A stretch of DNA of 64,000 nucleotides from CADEDH01 sp041394285 (GCA_041394285.1 JAWKIL010000001.1:496001-560000), one strand, 5' to 3'. Positions 30,445 through 39,616 are shown, counted from the first letter of the stretch. Notes: generated from the sequence alone by a model not told the origin. Made by a program: numbers and translations.

Positions 30445-31221
30445 ATGAGCACCCGTAAGCCGCTGATCAGCGGAAACTGGAAGATGAACCTGAACCACTT
30501 CGAGGCCCTCAAGCTGGTCCAGCAGCTGAGCTACGAGGTGACGAAAGACGACGTGGAGGCGGTCGACATCTCCGTCCATCCCCCGTTCACCGACCTGCGC
30601 ACGGTGCAGACCGCGCTCGAGTCGGACCGCATCCCCTTCGCCCTGGGGGCCCAGCACTGCCACTTCGAGGCGTCGGGTGCGTTCACCGGCGAGGTGTCGC
30701 CCGCCATGCTGGCCAAGCTGGGCGTGGCCTACGTGATCGCCGGCCATTCGGAGCGCCGGGAGCTGTTCGGCGAGACCGACGACCTGGTCAACGCGAAGGT
30801 CAAAGCCATCCTGGCCAACGGTATGACGCCGATCCTGTGCGTGGGGGAGACCCTGGCCGAACGGGAGGCGGGGGAGGCCGAGGCCAAGGTCGAGCGCCAG
30901 GTGGCGGCCGGCCTGGCCAAGGTGGCGGCCGAGCAGGTGGCCGCGCTAGTGGTGGCGTACGAGCCGATCTGGGCCATCGGCACCGGCCGCACGGCCTCGG
31001 CTGACGATGCCCAGGCGATGTGCGCCATCGTGCGGGCCACGGTGGCCCGGGTGGCGGGCCAGGACGCGGCCGACGCCGTGCGGGTCCAGTACGGGGGCTC
31101 GGTCAAGGGCGAGAATGCGGCCGAGCTGATGGCCCAGCCCGATATCGACGGGGCCCTGGTGGGCGGGGCCAGCCTGGAGGCGGAATCGTTCGCCCGGATC
31201 ATCCAGTACCGGCTCCACTAG
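30445..31221 (+). CDS. tpiA: Triosephosphate isomerase
   Basis: 258 residues. PLISGNWKMNLNHFEALKL carries the Asn/Lys of the active site. VIAGHSERRELFGETDD holds the electrophilic His, VVAYEPIWAIGTGRTA the catalytic Glu and loop 6, and VQYGGSVKGENAAEL and GALVGGASLEA the phosphate loops. ATG 30445 follows a GAGAGAGAAGAGAG purine tract. It is the third gene of the gap-pgk-tpiA operon; the next gene (an ABC solute-binding lipoprotein) begins only 26 nt later. Confidence 0.98.
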   Translation: MSTRKPLISGNWKMNLNHFEALKLVQQLSYEVTKDDVEAVDISVHPPFTDLRTVQTALESDRIPFALGAQHCHFEASGAFTGEVSPAMLAKLGVAYVIAGHSERRELFGETDDLVNAKVKAILANGMTPILCVGETLAEREAGEAEAKVERQVAAGLAKVAAEQVAALVVAYEPIWAIGTGRTASADDAQAMCAIVRATVARVAGQDAADAVRVQYGGSVKGENAAELMAQPDIDGALVGGASLEAESFARIIQYRLH

Positions 31222-31247
31222 GCGCTGGCCGAGCACCGTCGGACGGG

Positions 31248-33137
31248 ATGTCGGCTATCGGTGGCTCGGGGCGCACGCTGGCCCGACTCCTCCTGATCCT
31301 GCTGGTGGCGTTGTCGGCCTGCAGCCGGGAGGAGCCCGTTCTGCAGGGACAGAGCACCGTGCGCACGGCGCCCGTGGTGGCCCCTGGGCTCCAGGCGCCT
31401 CCGGTCACCGAGGCGCCCTCCGAGCTGCCCGACCCCCAGGCCCCGGCGAACTGGGTGGTCTGGGTCCACGATCGGGAGCCGCCCGACCTCCAGGTCGACG
31501 ACCCCCTCAACGGCACCGACCTGGCCGGCTGGATCCAACAGGGTCTGCTGGAAGGGCTGTTCGGGGTCGACTCCAACCTGGCGTACTACCCGGAGCTCCT
31601 GGCCGGCGAGCCGGTGGTGACCAAGGCCGACAACGGCTCGGTCACGATCGACTACACGCTGCGGTCGGGCCTCACGTGGTCCGACGGCCAGCCGTTAACG
31701 GCCGACGACGTGGCCTTCACCAACAACGTCATCCTCGAGGGGTGCCCCACCGAGGCCGACGGGTCGCTGACCGACGGTGCCGACGACGGCTGCGACTACG
31801 TCATGGGCAGCCGCATCGGCTACGACCTGATCACCAACTTCGAGGTGACCAGCCCCACCACGTTCCGGATCTCCTTCGCCGCCTTCTTCGCCGGCTGGCG
31901 CAACCTGTTCTCCACGGTGTTCGCCGCCCACGCCTTCGGCGCCGATGCCTTCGCCGTCGACCAGAACCTGCGCCGGTGGGCCTCCGAGGCCGGGCCCCTG
32001 CCCTCGTCAGGGCCGCTGGTGTTCAGCGAGTGGGTGCCGGCCGACCACATCGACCTGGCCCGCAACGACCGGTATCACGGGTCGGTTAGCCCCGAGGCCC
32101 AGAACAAGGGCCCGATGGCGGTCGACGGGGTGCGGATCCTGTTCGTGGGCGATGCCGCAGCCCGGGTGGAGCTGCTCCGGGAGGGCACGGCCCAACTGGT
32201 GATGGGCCCGCTCGATCCGGCGTTCGGTCCGCTCAGCGCCGATCCCTCGTTCACCGTCGCCTCCCGGCCGGGGGGCACGTTCGAGCACCTGGGGCTGAAC
32301 CTCCTCAACGTCCATCTGGCCAAGCCGCCGGTGCGGGAGGCGATCGCCTACGCCCTCGACAAGAGCGAGATCGTGGCCCAGGTCTACGCCCCGCTCCTCG
32401 GTGACAGCCTGCCGGCGGCCGGGCTGGGCAACGCCTACTGGATGCCGATGGAGCCGGGCTACACCGATCATCAGGAGCGATACGGCGCCAACGACGTGGC
32501 CGGGGCCGCCGCCGCCCTGGAGGGGGCGGGCTACGTGAAGGGGGCCGACGGGGTGTACGCCCACCCTGCCGACGGCCGCCTGTCGCTGCGGATCGGCACG
32601 ACGCCGGGCAACCAGCTCCGCCAGCAGCAGCTGGACCTGATCAAGGCCCAGCTCGGGCGGGCCGGGATCGAGGTCGTCACCGGCGACTTCACCGGGGGCC
32701 TGTTCTACGATCAGGGTCCGTTCTCTCCCGGGGCCCTGGCCGCCTCCGCTTCGGGGGGGACCGACGGCGATCCCGACCTGTGGGACATGGCCGTGTGGTC
32801 CTGGGCCACCGGGCCCTGGCCGGGAGGGGTGAGCGGAATCTTCCGGGCCCGGTCCGACGCCAATCCCTACGGCTTCTCCAACGCCACGTTCGAGGCCGAC
32901 GCCGCCGCGTGCGACACCACCATCGACGACGCCCAGCGGGCCACCTGCTACAACGACGTGGACGCCTACGTGACCACGCTCGACAAGGGAACCGACGGTT
33001 TGTTCGTGCTGCCGCTCACCCAGAAGCCGCGCTACTACGGCTATGTCAACCGTGTCCTGACGGGGGCCGGTGTCGCCCCCGATCTGGTCCAGGGCGGGCC
33101 GCTGGTGAACGCCGTTGACCTGCGTCTGGGGCCGTGA
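31248..33137 (+). CDS. Peptide/solute-binding lipoprotein (SBP_bac_5)
   Basis: 629 residues. The signal sequence LARLLLILLVALSAC ends in a lipobox (LSAC), so the mature protein should be lipid-anchored outside the membrane. The extracellular solute-binding family 5 fold is shown by SGLTWSDGQPLTADDVAFT, GPLVFSEWVPADHIDLARND, REAIAYALDKSEIVAQVYA and DLIKAQLGRAGIEVV. It lies 26 nt after tpiA and 149 nt before a second binding protein; the two are clearly different paralogues. It may be transcribed with the glycolytic operon. Confidence 0.92.
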   Translation: MSAIGGSGRTLARLLLILLVALSACSREEPVLQGQSTVRTAPVVAPGLQAPPVTEAPSELPDPQAPANWVVWVHDREPPDLQVDDPLNGTDLAGWIQQGLLEGLFGVDSNLAYYPELLAGEPVVTKADNGSVTIDYTLRSGLTWSDGQPLTADDVAFTNNVILEGCPTEADGSLTDGADDGCDYVMGSRIGYDLITNFEVTSPTTFRISFAAFFAGWRNLFSTVFAAHAFGADAFAVDQNLRRWASEAGPLPSSGPLVFSEWVPADHIDLARNDRYHGSVSPEAQNKGPMAVDGVRILFVGDAAARVELLREGTAQLVMGPLDPAFGPLSADPSFTVASRPGGTFEHLGLNLLNVHLAKPPVREAIAYALDKSEIVAQVYAPLLGDSLPAAGLGNAYWMPMEPGYTDHQERYGANDVAGAAAALEGAGYVKGADGVYAHPADGRLSLRIGTTPGNQLRQQQLDLIKAQLGRAGIEVVTGDFTGGLFYDQGPFSPGALAASASGGTDGDPDLWDMAVWSWATGPWPGGVSGIFRARSDANPYGFSNATFEADAAACDTTIDDAQRATCYNDVDAYVTTLDKGTDGLFVLPLTQKPRYYGYVNRVLTGAGVAPDLVQGGPLVNAVDLRLGP

Positions 33138-33220
33138 CCGTGTCGACCCGCTGGTTCTGACAATCGTGTTACCAACTCCCGTTACCGGCGGGTAAGTTCC
33201 GGTGTCCGGGGGTAGGGTTT

Positions 33221-33244
33221 GCCCACCTGAAACTTCAGGTGGGC
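33221..33244. repeat. 11-bp near-perfect palindrome upstream of oppA-like gene
   Basis: GCCCACCTGAA (33221-33231) and TTCAGGTGGGC (33234-33244) are separated by 2 nt, 43 bp before the start of the second solute-binding gene. With so short a spacer it is more likely a dimeric repressor operator than an RNA hairpin, though an mRNA leader structure is also possible. Confidence 0.65.
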
Positions 33245-33286
33245 AGCTGGAGAGATGCCCGCCATCCCATGGGAAGGGGAGTTCCT

Positions 33287-34999
33287 TTGAACAAGAGACG
33301 AGCCAAGACGCTCGCGCTCGCCCTGGTGTTGTCCGTTTTTGCCGCCGCTTGCGGTAGCAGCAGCGACGACAACACCACGAGCGACAGCGCAACCGATTCC
33401 TCCGCCGCCACCGGAGACACCACCGCCCAGGGCGGCGAGGGTGGCGGTGCGGGCGAGATGATCGACGGCGGCACCTTCGTCGGCGATCCGCCGGAGCACA
33501 TCGACCCGGCTCTGAACTCGACGCTCGATGCCTACCAGGTCATCAACGCCATGTACGACGGCCTGACCGACATCGACGCCAGCGATCCGGCCAACCCCAA
33601 GATCGTGCCTGACGTGGCCACCGAGGTCACGCCGAACGACGACGCCACCGTCTGGACCTTCAAGATCCGCGACGACGAGGTCTTCTCCAACGGCGAGCAG
33701 GTCATGCCGAGCTCGTTCACCCGGGCCTGGAACCGGGCGGCCAAGCTCGGTGGCGACTACAGCTACCTGCTCGGCTTCATCGACGGCGGCCAGGAGGCCC
33801 TGGACTCCAACGGCGCCACCCCGATCTCGGGTGCGGTGGCCGATGACGCCACGATGACCCTCACGGTCACCCTGGACAAGCCCTACGCCAACTTCGATGC
33901 CGTGGCCGGCTTCCAGCTGTTCTTCCCGATGCCGTCCGAGGTCGACGAGCTCGACGACGACGGCAACGCCAACTACGAGAACGGCTTGATGGTCGGCAAC
34001 GGCCCGTTCATGCTCGAGTCGCCCCGGACCGACGAGGAGATCGTGCTGGTGCCGAACCCCGAGTGGAACGGCAGCATCGCCGGCACCGAGGCGCCGACGC
34101 TCACCAAGCTGACCTTCCGCACCATCGCCGACCCCGACACCAGCTACAACGCCCTGGAGGCGGGAGAGGTCGACACGGCCAACATCCCCTCCGGTCGGGT
34201 GACCGAGGCCGCTGACAACTGGGGCACCACGCTCGAGACCAGCATCCTCGGCTCGTACCACTGGGTGGTGAACTCCAACAGCCCGGTGATCGGCGGAGAG
34301 GCGAACCTCAAGCTGCGGGAGGCCATCGACCAGGCCATCAACCGCGACGAGATCAACGAGTCGGTCTACAACAACAGCCGGACCCCGTCCACCGGTGTGG
34401 TGCCCGAGGGCATCCCCGGTTTCAAGTCCGGCCTGTGCAGCGTGTGCACCTACGACGAGGCCAAGGCCAAGGCTGCTTTCGACGAGTGGACGGCCGCCGG
34501 TAACAGCCTCAGCGAGCCCATCACGCTGCAGTTCAACGCCGACGCCGGCCACGAGCCGGTCGTCCAGATCATCATCGACAACCTGAAGACCATCGGCATC
34601 GAAGCCGTGGCCGAGCCGATGCCGACCGAGACCTACTTCTCGACCCTGGCCGACGGCGGCTGCAAGATGATCTGCCGGGCCGGCTGGTTCGCCGACTACC
34701 CGACGTACGACAACTTCATGTACGACCTGTTCCACAGCGACTCCATCGGTGGCAACAACCTCGGCCCGTTCGTGAACGCCGAGTTTGACCAGCTGATCAC
34801 CGAGGCCAAGCAGACGCCGGACAAGCCGACCGCCTACGGCCTCTACAACGACGCGGAGACGATCCTGCTGAACGACGTCGGTGTGATCCCGATCACCTGG
34901 TACAAGGGCGACTACGCCTTCAACGCCGACAAGCTCGAGGGCTTCATGCAGACCAACTTCGGCCTGATCCCCTGGGAGGACGTCAAGATCAAGGGCTGA
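33287..34999 (+). CDS. oppA: Oligopeptide-binding lipoprotein OppA-like
   Basis: 570 residues. The signal NKRRAKTLALALVLSVFAAA ends at a lipobox (AAAC), then a Ser/Asp/Thr/Gly-rich linker of about 40 residues. The SBP_bac_5 body includes GGTFVGDPPEHIDPALNST, YQVINAMYDGLTDIDAS, LREAIDQAINRDEINESVYN and CRAGWFADYPTYDNFMYDLF. TTG 33287 is the best start: AAGGGGAG lies about 6 nt before it and the signal peptide then has the right length; ATG 33269 would overlap the ribosome site. It is the binding subunit for the permease genes that follow. Confidence 0.94.
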   Translation: MNKRRAKTLALALVLSVFAAACGSSSDDNTTSDSATDSSAATGDTTAQGGEGGGAGEMIDGGTFVGDPPEHIDPALNSTLDAYQVINAMYDGLTDIDASDPANPKIVPDVATEVTPNDDATVWTFKIRDDEVFSNGEQVMPSSFTRAWNRAAKLGGDYSYLLGFIDGGQEALDSNGATPISGAVADDATMTLTVTLDKPYANFDAVAGFQLFFPMPSEVDELDDDGNANYENGLMVGNGPFMLESPRTDEEIVLVPNPEWNGSIAGTEAPTLTKLTFRTIADPDTSYNALEAGEVDTANIPSGRVTEAADNWGTTLETSILGSYHWVVNSNSPVIGGEANLKLREAIDQAINRDEINESVYNNSRTPSTGVVPEGIPGFKSGLCSVCTYDEAKAKAAFDEWTAAGNSLSEPITLQFNADAGHEPVVQIIIDNLKTIGIEAVAEPMPTETYFSTLADGGCKMICRAGWFADYPTYDNFMYDLFHSDSIGGNNLGPFVNAEFDQLITEAKQTPDKPTAYGLYNDAETILLNDVGVIPITWYKGDYAFNADKLEGFMQTNFGLIPWEDVKIKG

Positions 35000-35118
35000 T
35001 CTCAGCCTCGCGGTCCTTGAATGCCGGTGCGGCCTGGCTCGATGTGGCAACATCAGCCTGGCCGTACCGGCTTGTCGTATCTGTCCGAGTAGAGAGTTCC
35101 GTCCATGGGTGAGATTGG

Positions 35119-36126
35119 ATGACGGCGTACATCATCCGACGGCTGTTCCAGATCGTGCTGACGGTCTTCCTGGCGTTGTCGTTCCTGTTCGTCTTGTACT
35201 TCGCCCTCCCCGGCGATCCGGCCACCCTGCTGGCCGGGGGCGATGGGCGGGTGCCGAACCCGACCACGATCAGGCAGGTCACCGACCGGTACGGCTTCGA
35301 TGACCCGATGCCGGTGCAACTGTTCCACTACTGGGAGCGCACCCTCCAGGGGGATCTGGGCCAGTCCTACCAGTCGGGCCGGGGTGTCACCGACATCCTG
35401 AAAGAGACCGCCCCCCGCAGCATCCGGCTCTCGATCTGGGCCATCATCATCGAGATCGTGGTGGGGATCAGCGTGGGCCTCATATCGGCCGTGCGGCGCT
35501 ACTCGCTGGTGGACCGGATCACGACGATCGTCACCGCAGTCGCCTCCGCCGTTCCCGTGTTCGTGCTGGCGTTCGTGCTCCAGTACGTGTTCGCTGTCAT
35601 CCCCGAGAAGCAGGGTTGGCCCGACCTGATCCAGTTCAAGACGAGCGGCCGGGGCGACGACAGCTGGGTCCTGTTCTTCATACCCACCGGCAACACGTGG
35701 CGCTACCTCGTGCTGCCGGCCATCACGCTGGCCAGCGTCACCACCGCGCTGGCCGCCCGGATGATGCGGGGATCGATGCTCGAGGTCCTGGGCGCCGACT
35801 TCATGCGCACGGCCAAAGCCAAGGGCCTGCGGGACCGGGAGGTGGTGGTCAAGCACGGCCTGCGCAACGCCATGCTGCCGGTCGTCACCCTCATCGGCCT
35901 CGACTTCGGCACGTCGATCGGAGCCGCCGTGCTCACCGAGACGGCGTTCAGCTGGGGTGGGCTCGGCTTCTACATCGCCGACTCCGTCGGGCGTCGGGAC
36001 CTGCCGGTCCTCCTCGGGCTCACCACGGTGGTGGTGCTGGCCTACGCCGGCATCAATCTGCTCGTCGACATCTCCTACGCATGGTTCGATCCACGGGTAC
36101 GGCTGGGCCAAGGGAGCGCCAAATGA
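35119..36126 (+). CDS. oppB: Oligopeptide ABC permease OppB
   Basis: 335 residues, six predicted membrane helices. The N-terminal TAYIIRRLFQIVLTVFLALS is the OppB/DppB signature. The BPD_transp_1 domain ends with the EAA loop around MRTAKAKGLRDREVVVKHGL, which contacts the ATPase subunits. It pairs with OppC, which starts inside its stop codon (ATGA). Confidence 0.96.
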   Translation: MTAYIIRRLFQIVLTVFLALSFLFVLYFALPGDPATLLAGGDGRVPNPTTIRQVTDRYGFDDPMPVQLFHYWERTLQGDLGQSYQSGRGVTDILKETAPRSIRLSIWAIIIEIVVGISVGLISAVRRYSLVDRITTIVTAVASAVPVFVLAFVLQYVFAVIPEKQGWPDLIQFKTSGRGDDSWVLFFIPTGNTWRYLVLPAITLASVTTALAARMMRGSMLEVLGADFMRTAKAKGLRDREVVVKHGLRNAMLPVVTLIGLDFGTSIGAAVLTETAFSWGGLGFYIADSVGRRDLPVLLGLTTVVVLAYAGINLLVDISYAWFDPRVRLGQGSAK

Positions 36127-37070
36127 CGATCACGCCATCATCGCTGCCCAGCGCCGGCGGGGTGGCCGGGCCTCCCGACGGTCCCGGCGGGCCGGGCGGA
36201 GCCGGCATCAGCGACGTCGGTGCCGCCACCTCGTCGTGGCGGGAGTTCTGGCGCCGCTACCGCAAGAACAAGATGGCCGTGGTGGCCCTGGCGCTGCTGA
36301 TCGTCCTGATCATCCTGGCTGTGTTCGCCGACCAGATCGCCCCCTACCGCTTCGATGAGCGTCCGCTCACCAAGACCACAGCGCCATCGTGGGACCACCT
36401 GTTCGGGACGGACCAGATCGGGCGCGACATCTTCAGCCGGGTGATCTACGGCGCCCGGATCTCGCTCCGCATCGGCATTCTGGCCACGGTCATCTCCGTG
36501 GTCATCGGCGTGGTAGCCGGGGCCGTGTCGGGCTTCTTCGGGGGCTGGGTGGACACCATCATCTCCCGGTTCGTCGACGTCTTCCTGTCGATCCCCTACA
36601 TCGTGCTGGCGGTGTCGATCGCAGCGGTGATGGGGCGCAGCGAGAACACGGTGATCATCGTGCTCGGGTTCACCGGTTGGTTGGCCATCCAGCGGGTCGT
36701 GCGATCGAGCTTCCTGCAGCTCAAGGAGCTGGAGTTCGTGGAGGCGGCCACCGCACTGGGGTACGGGCGATGGCGCATCATGTTCCGCCACATCCTGCCG
36801 AACGCGCTCCAGCCGGTCATCGTCTACTCGGCCATCGCCGTCGGCAGCGCCATCCTGGCCGAGGCGGCGCTGTCGTTCCTCGGTGCCGGGCCGGTCGACC
36901 CCACCCCGGCCTGGGGGCTGATGGTGTTCACGGCCAAGGGCCGCCTCAAGCCGGCGCCCTACGAGCTGTTCTTCCCGGCGGTGGCCATCGTGATCACCGT
37001 GCTGGCGTTCCTGCTGATCGGCGACGGCCTGCGCGACGCCCTCGACCCGAAGATGAAGAACCGGTCATGA
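36123..37070 (+). CDS. oppC: Oligopeptide ABC permease OppC
   Basis: 315 residues. A Gly/Pro-rich N-terminus (about 35 residues) precedes RRYRKNKMAVVALALLIVLI and the OppC_N region with HLFGTDQIGRDIFSRVIYGA, typical of OppC/DppC. An EAA loop at VEAATALGYGRWRIMFRHIL and LAEAALSFLGAGPVDPTPAW follow. It overlaps oppB and oppD by 4 nt each. Confidence 0.96.
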   Translation: MTITPSSLPSAGGVAGPPDGPGGPGGAGISDVGAATSSWREFWRRYRKNKMAVVALALLIVLIILAVFADQIAPYRFDERPLTKTTAPSWDHLFGTDQIGRDIFSRVIYGARISLRIGILATVISVVIGVVAGAVSGFFGGWVDTIISRFVDVFLSIPYIVLAVSIAAVMGRSENTVIIVLGFTGWLAIQRVVRSSFLQLKELEFVEAATALGYGRWRIMFRHILPNALQPVIVYSAIAVGSAILAEAALSFLGAGPVDPTPAWGLMVFTAKGRLKPAPYELFFPAVAIVITVLAFLLIGDGLRDALDPKMKNRS

Positions 37071-38143
37071 GCGACGGCCAGTACAACGGCGTGACGGACA
37101 CCACCGACGGCATCAGGACGCCCCGCTCCGACGGGGAGGTGCTCCTGTCGATACGCAACCTCCGGACGCGGTTCGTCACCGAGGACGGCGACGTGCCGGC
37201 CGTGAACGGGGTGAGCTTCGAGGTCCGCCGGGGTGAGGTGCTCTCGGTGGTGGGGGAGTCGGGGTCGGGCAAGTCGGTGACGGCGATGAGCATCCTCGGG
37301 CTGCTCCCGTCGACCGCCCGGATCGAGGCCGACCACATGCTGTGGCGGGGCGAGTCGCTGCTGAACGCCGGTGAGAACCGGATGCGCCAGGTGCGGGGCG
37401 GGGAGATCGCCATGATCTTCCAGGACCCCCTCTCGGCCCTCAACCCGGTGCACAAGGTCGGCCGCCAGATCGCCGAGATGATCCTCATCCACGAGTCGGT
37501 ATCCAAGAAGGAGGCGGAGTCGAGAGCGGTCGACATGCTCGATCTGGTTGGCATCCCGCAGGCGGCCAGCCGGGCCGGGATGTACCCCCACGAGTTCTCC
37601 GGCGGTATGCGCCAGCGGGCCATGATCGCCATGGCCATCGCCTGCAGCCCCGACCTGCTGATCGCCGACGAGCCCACCACCGCCCTCGACGTGACCGTCC
37701 AGGCCCAGGTGCTGGAGGTGCTCCTGCGCCTGAAGGACGAGCTGAACTCGGCCATCCTGCTGATCACCCACGACCTCGGGGTGGTGGCCGGGATCTCGGA
37801 CCGGGTGATGGTGATGTACGCCGGCCGCCAGGCCGAGGTCGGCACCACCGACCAGGTGTTCTACCGCACCCGCCACCCGTACACGCTGGGCCTCATGCGG
37901 TCGTTGCCCCGCCTCGACGACGTGGGCAGTGAGCCGTTGATGCCGATCACGGGGGCGCCGCCGTCGTTGTTGCGGTTGCCCTCGGGGTGCGCCTTCCATC
38001 CCCGGTGCCCGCTGGCCCGGGAGCGCTGCTCGAAGGACGTGCCCGATCTGAACTCCGGTGGGTTGGGCCACCATCCGTCGGCGTGCTTCTATGCCGACGA
38101 GGTCTCGGGTGACAGCGCCGGTCTGGCGGGAGGTCGGGCGTGA
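37067..38143 (+). CDS. oppD: Oligopeptide ABC ATPase OppD
   Basis: 358 residues. Walker A GESGSGKSVTAM, Q-loop IFQDPLSALNPVHKVG, signature FSGGMRQRAMIAMAIA, Walker B LLIADEPTTALDVT and H-loop LLITHDLGVVAGI. The C-terminal oligopeptide-transporter extension has GCAFHPRCPLARERCSKDVP with the Cys cluster that binds an Fe-S centre in some family members. It overlaps oppC and oppF. Confidence 0.97.
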   Translation: MSDGQYNGVTDTTDGIRTPRSDGEVLLSIRNLRTRFVTEDGDVPAVNGVSFEVRRGEVLSVVGESGSGKSVTAMSILGLLPSTARIEADHMLWRGESLLNAGENRMRQVRGGEIAMIFQDPLSALNPVHKVGRQIAEMILIHESVSKKEAESRAVDMLDLVGIPQAASRAGMYPHEFSGGMRQRAMIAMAIACSPDLLIADEPTTALDVTVQAQVLEVLLRLKDELNSAILLITHDLGVVAGISDRVMVMYAGRQAEVGTTDQVFYRTRHPYTLGLMRSLPRLDDVGSEPLMPITGAPPSLLRLPSGCAFHPRCPLARERCSKDVPDLNSGGLGHHPSACFYADEVSGDSAGLAGGRA

Positions 38144-39135
38144 GCGACGAAGTGCTGTTGCGGGCCGAGCACGTGGTGAAGGAGTTCCCGGTGCGGGGCG
38201 GGCTGCTGGCTCGCACGGTGGCCAAGGTCAACGCCGTGTCCGACGTGTCGCTCGACGTCCGGGCGGGTGAGACGCTGGGCGTGGTGGGGGAGTCGGGGTG
38301 CGGTAAGTCGACCCTGGGTCGGGTGTTGCTGAACCTGCTGCGGCCCACGTCGGGCCGGGTGCTGTTCGAGGGCGAGAACCTGTCGGCGCTCAAGCCGTCG
38401 GCCATGAAGGAGAAGCGGCGGCGGCTCCAGATCGTGTTCCAGGATCCGTTCGCCTCGCTGAATCCCCGGATGAAGATCGGCGACATCCTGGCCGAGCCGT
38501 TACGGGTGCACCTGGGGTGGAAGTCCGACAAGGCCGATGCCGCGGTGCAGGATCTCCTGGTGCGGGTGGGATTGTCACCCGAGCACGCCAACCGGTTCCC
38601 CCACGAGTTCTCCGGTGGCCAGCGCCAACGGGTGGGTATCGCCCGGGCCCTGGCCCTGGAACCGAGCCTGATCGTGCTCGACGAGCCGGTGTCGGCGCTC
38701 GACGTGTCGATCCAGGCCGGTGTGGTGAACCTGCTCCAGGAGCTGCAGCGGGAACGGGATCTGTCGTATGTGTTCATCGCCCACGATCTGTCGGTGGTGC
38801 GCCACATCTCGGATCGGGTGGCCGTGATGTACCTGGGCAAGGTGGTGGAGCTGGGCGACCGGAACCACATCTACAACCGGGCGCAGCATCCCTACACCCA
38901 GAGCCTGCTGTCGGCCGTGCCCATTCCCGATCCGAACCGGGAGCGAACGCGGCGCCGGATCGTGTTGGAAGGCGACGTACCGTCGCCCATCGACCCGCCC
39001 AGCGGCTGCCGCTTCCGCACCCGGTGCTGGAAGGCCACCGACAAGTGCGCCACCGAGGAGCCGGCCCTGGTCGACCGGGGTGAAGAGCACCCGGTGGCGT
39101 GCCACTATCCCGAGGTCGCCGTCGCCCTGGTATAG
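38140..39135 (+). CDS. oppF: Oligopeptide ABC ATPase OppF
   Basis: 331 residues. Walker A GESGCGKSTLGRVLL, Q-loop VFQDPFASLNPRMKIG, signature FSGGQRQRVGIARALA, Walker B IVLDEPVSALDVSI, and a C-terminal extension SGCRFRTRCWKATDKCATEE. GTG 38140 overlaps the oppD stop. Its TAG stop touches the first unit of the secG-promoter duplication, and a hairpin 3 nt later probably terminates the operon. Confidence 0.97.
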   Translation: MSDEVLLRAEHVVKEFPVRGGLLARTVAKVNAVSDVSLDVRAGETLGVVGESGCGKSTLGRVLLNLLRPTSGRVLFEGENLSALKPSAMKEKRRRLQIVFQDPFASLNPRMKIGDILAEPLRVHLGWKSDKADAAVQDLLVRVGLSPEHANRFPHEFSGGQRQRVGIARALALEPSLIVLDEPVSALDVSIQAGVVNLLQELQRERDLSYVFIAHDLSVVRHISDRVAVMYLGKVVELGDRNHIYNRAQHPYTQSLLSAVPIPDPNRERTRRRIVLEGDVPSPIDPPSGCRFRTRCWKATDKCATEEPALVDRGEEHPVACHYPEVAVALV

Positions 39136-39137
39136 GT

Positions 39138-39152
39138 GTCCCCTTCGGGGAC
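39138..39152 (+). terminator. Hairpin after oppF
   Basis: GTCCCC-TTC-GGGGAC, a perfect 6-bp stem 3 nt after the oppF stop. The second copy (39232-39246) has one mismatch. No T-run, so termination strength is uncertain. Confidence 0.45.
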
Positions 39153-39218
39153 GGCAGCCCTGCGGGCCCGCCCGGCCGGTGGCCCGGGGATCGACCCCTG
39201 GCCCGCTACCATGACGGT

Positions 39219-39317
39219 GTGAACATCGGGTGTTCCCTTCGGGGACGACAGCCCTGGTGGGCCGGCCCGGCCGGTGGCCCGGGGATCGACCCCTGGCCCG
39301 CTACCATGACGGTGTGA
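39219..39317 (+). CDS. Upstream ORF made by the duplicated secG start
   Basis: The first promoter copy has its own TACCAT hexamer (39207-39212) and a GTG AAC ATC start at 39219. Translation then runs 32 codons (start NIGCSLRGRQPWW) and stops at TGA 39315-39317, overlapping the secG GTG by 2 nt. If transcribed from the first promoter it would end on the secG start and could couple or modulate SecG synthesis. The peptide itself is a duplication by-product with no recognisable domain. Confidence 0.4.
   Translation: MNIGCSLRGRQPWWAGPAGGPGIDPWPATMTV
39302..39307 (+). promoter_or_regulatory. -10 hexamer of secG (leaderless)
   Basis: TACCAT ends 6 nt before GTG 39314; the same hexamer sits 6 nt before the decoy GTG in the first repeat unit. 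Confidence 0.55.
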
Positions 39318-39544
39318 ACATCGTTCTTGGGATCGTGTACGTCCTGGTCGGTCTGGTGACGGTCACGCTCGTCCTGCTCCACAGCGGTCGGGGCGGCGGT
39401 CTGTCCGACATGTTCGGTGGCGGCCTGGGAGCCGCTGCCGCCGGCTCCACGTCGATCGAGCGCAACCTCGATCGCCTGACGGTGCTGATGTCGCTGATTT
39501 TCGCCTTCCTGACCCTGATGCTGGCCTTTCGCTTCACCGCCTGA
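39314..39544 (+). CDS. secG: Preprotein translocase subunit SecG
   Basis: 76-residue membrane protein of the SecYEG channel. It has two helices: NIVLGIVYVLVGLVTVTLVL and RLTVLMSLIFAFLTLMLAFR. Between them is the conserved HSGRGGGLSDMFGGGLGAAA loop. GTG 39314 is chosen because the protein begins at the first helix and the TACCAT hexamer lies 6 nt upstream. secG after tpiA is the common actinobacterial order; here the opp operon intervenes. Confidence 0.96.
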   Translation: MNIVLGIVYVLVGLVTVTLVLLHSGRGGGLSDMFGGGLGAAAAGSTSIERNLDRLTVLMSLIFAFLTLMLAFRFTA

Positions 39545-39616
39545 CCGGCGCCGTCGGCGAACACCGGTGCAAAGGCGCCGGAACCGGGTCAGGACTTGCT
39601 ACGATCTCTGAGCCAC

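Larger units (their letters stand above)
39135..39323 (+). repeat. Tandem duplication of the secG promoter and start
   Basis: Two head-to-tail copies, 39135-39228 (94 bp) and 39229-39323 (95 bp), differ by a few substitutions and one base. Each holds a hairpin, a GC-rich spacer, a TACCAT hexamer and the first codons of secG (GTG AAC ATC). The second copy leads into the real gene. Confidence 0.95.
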
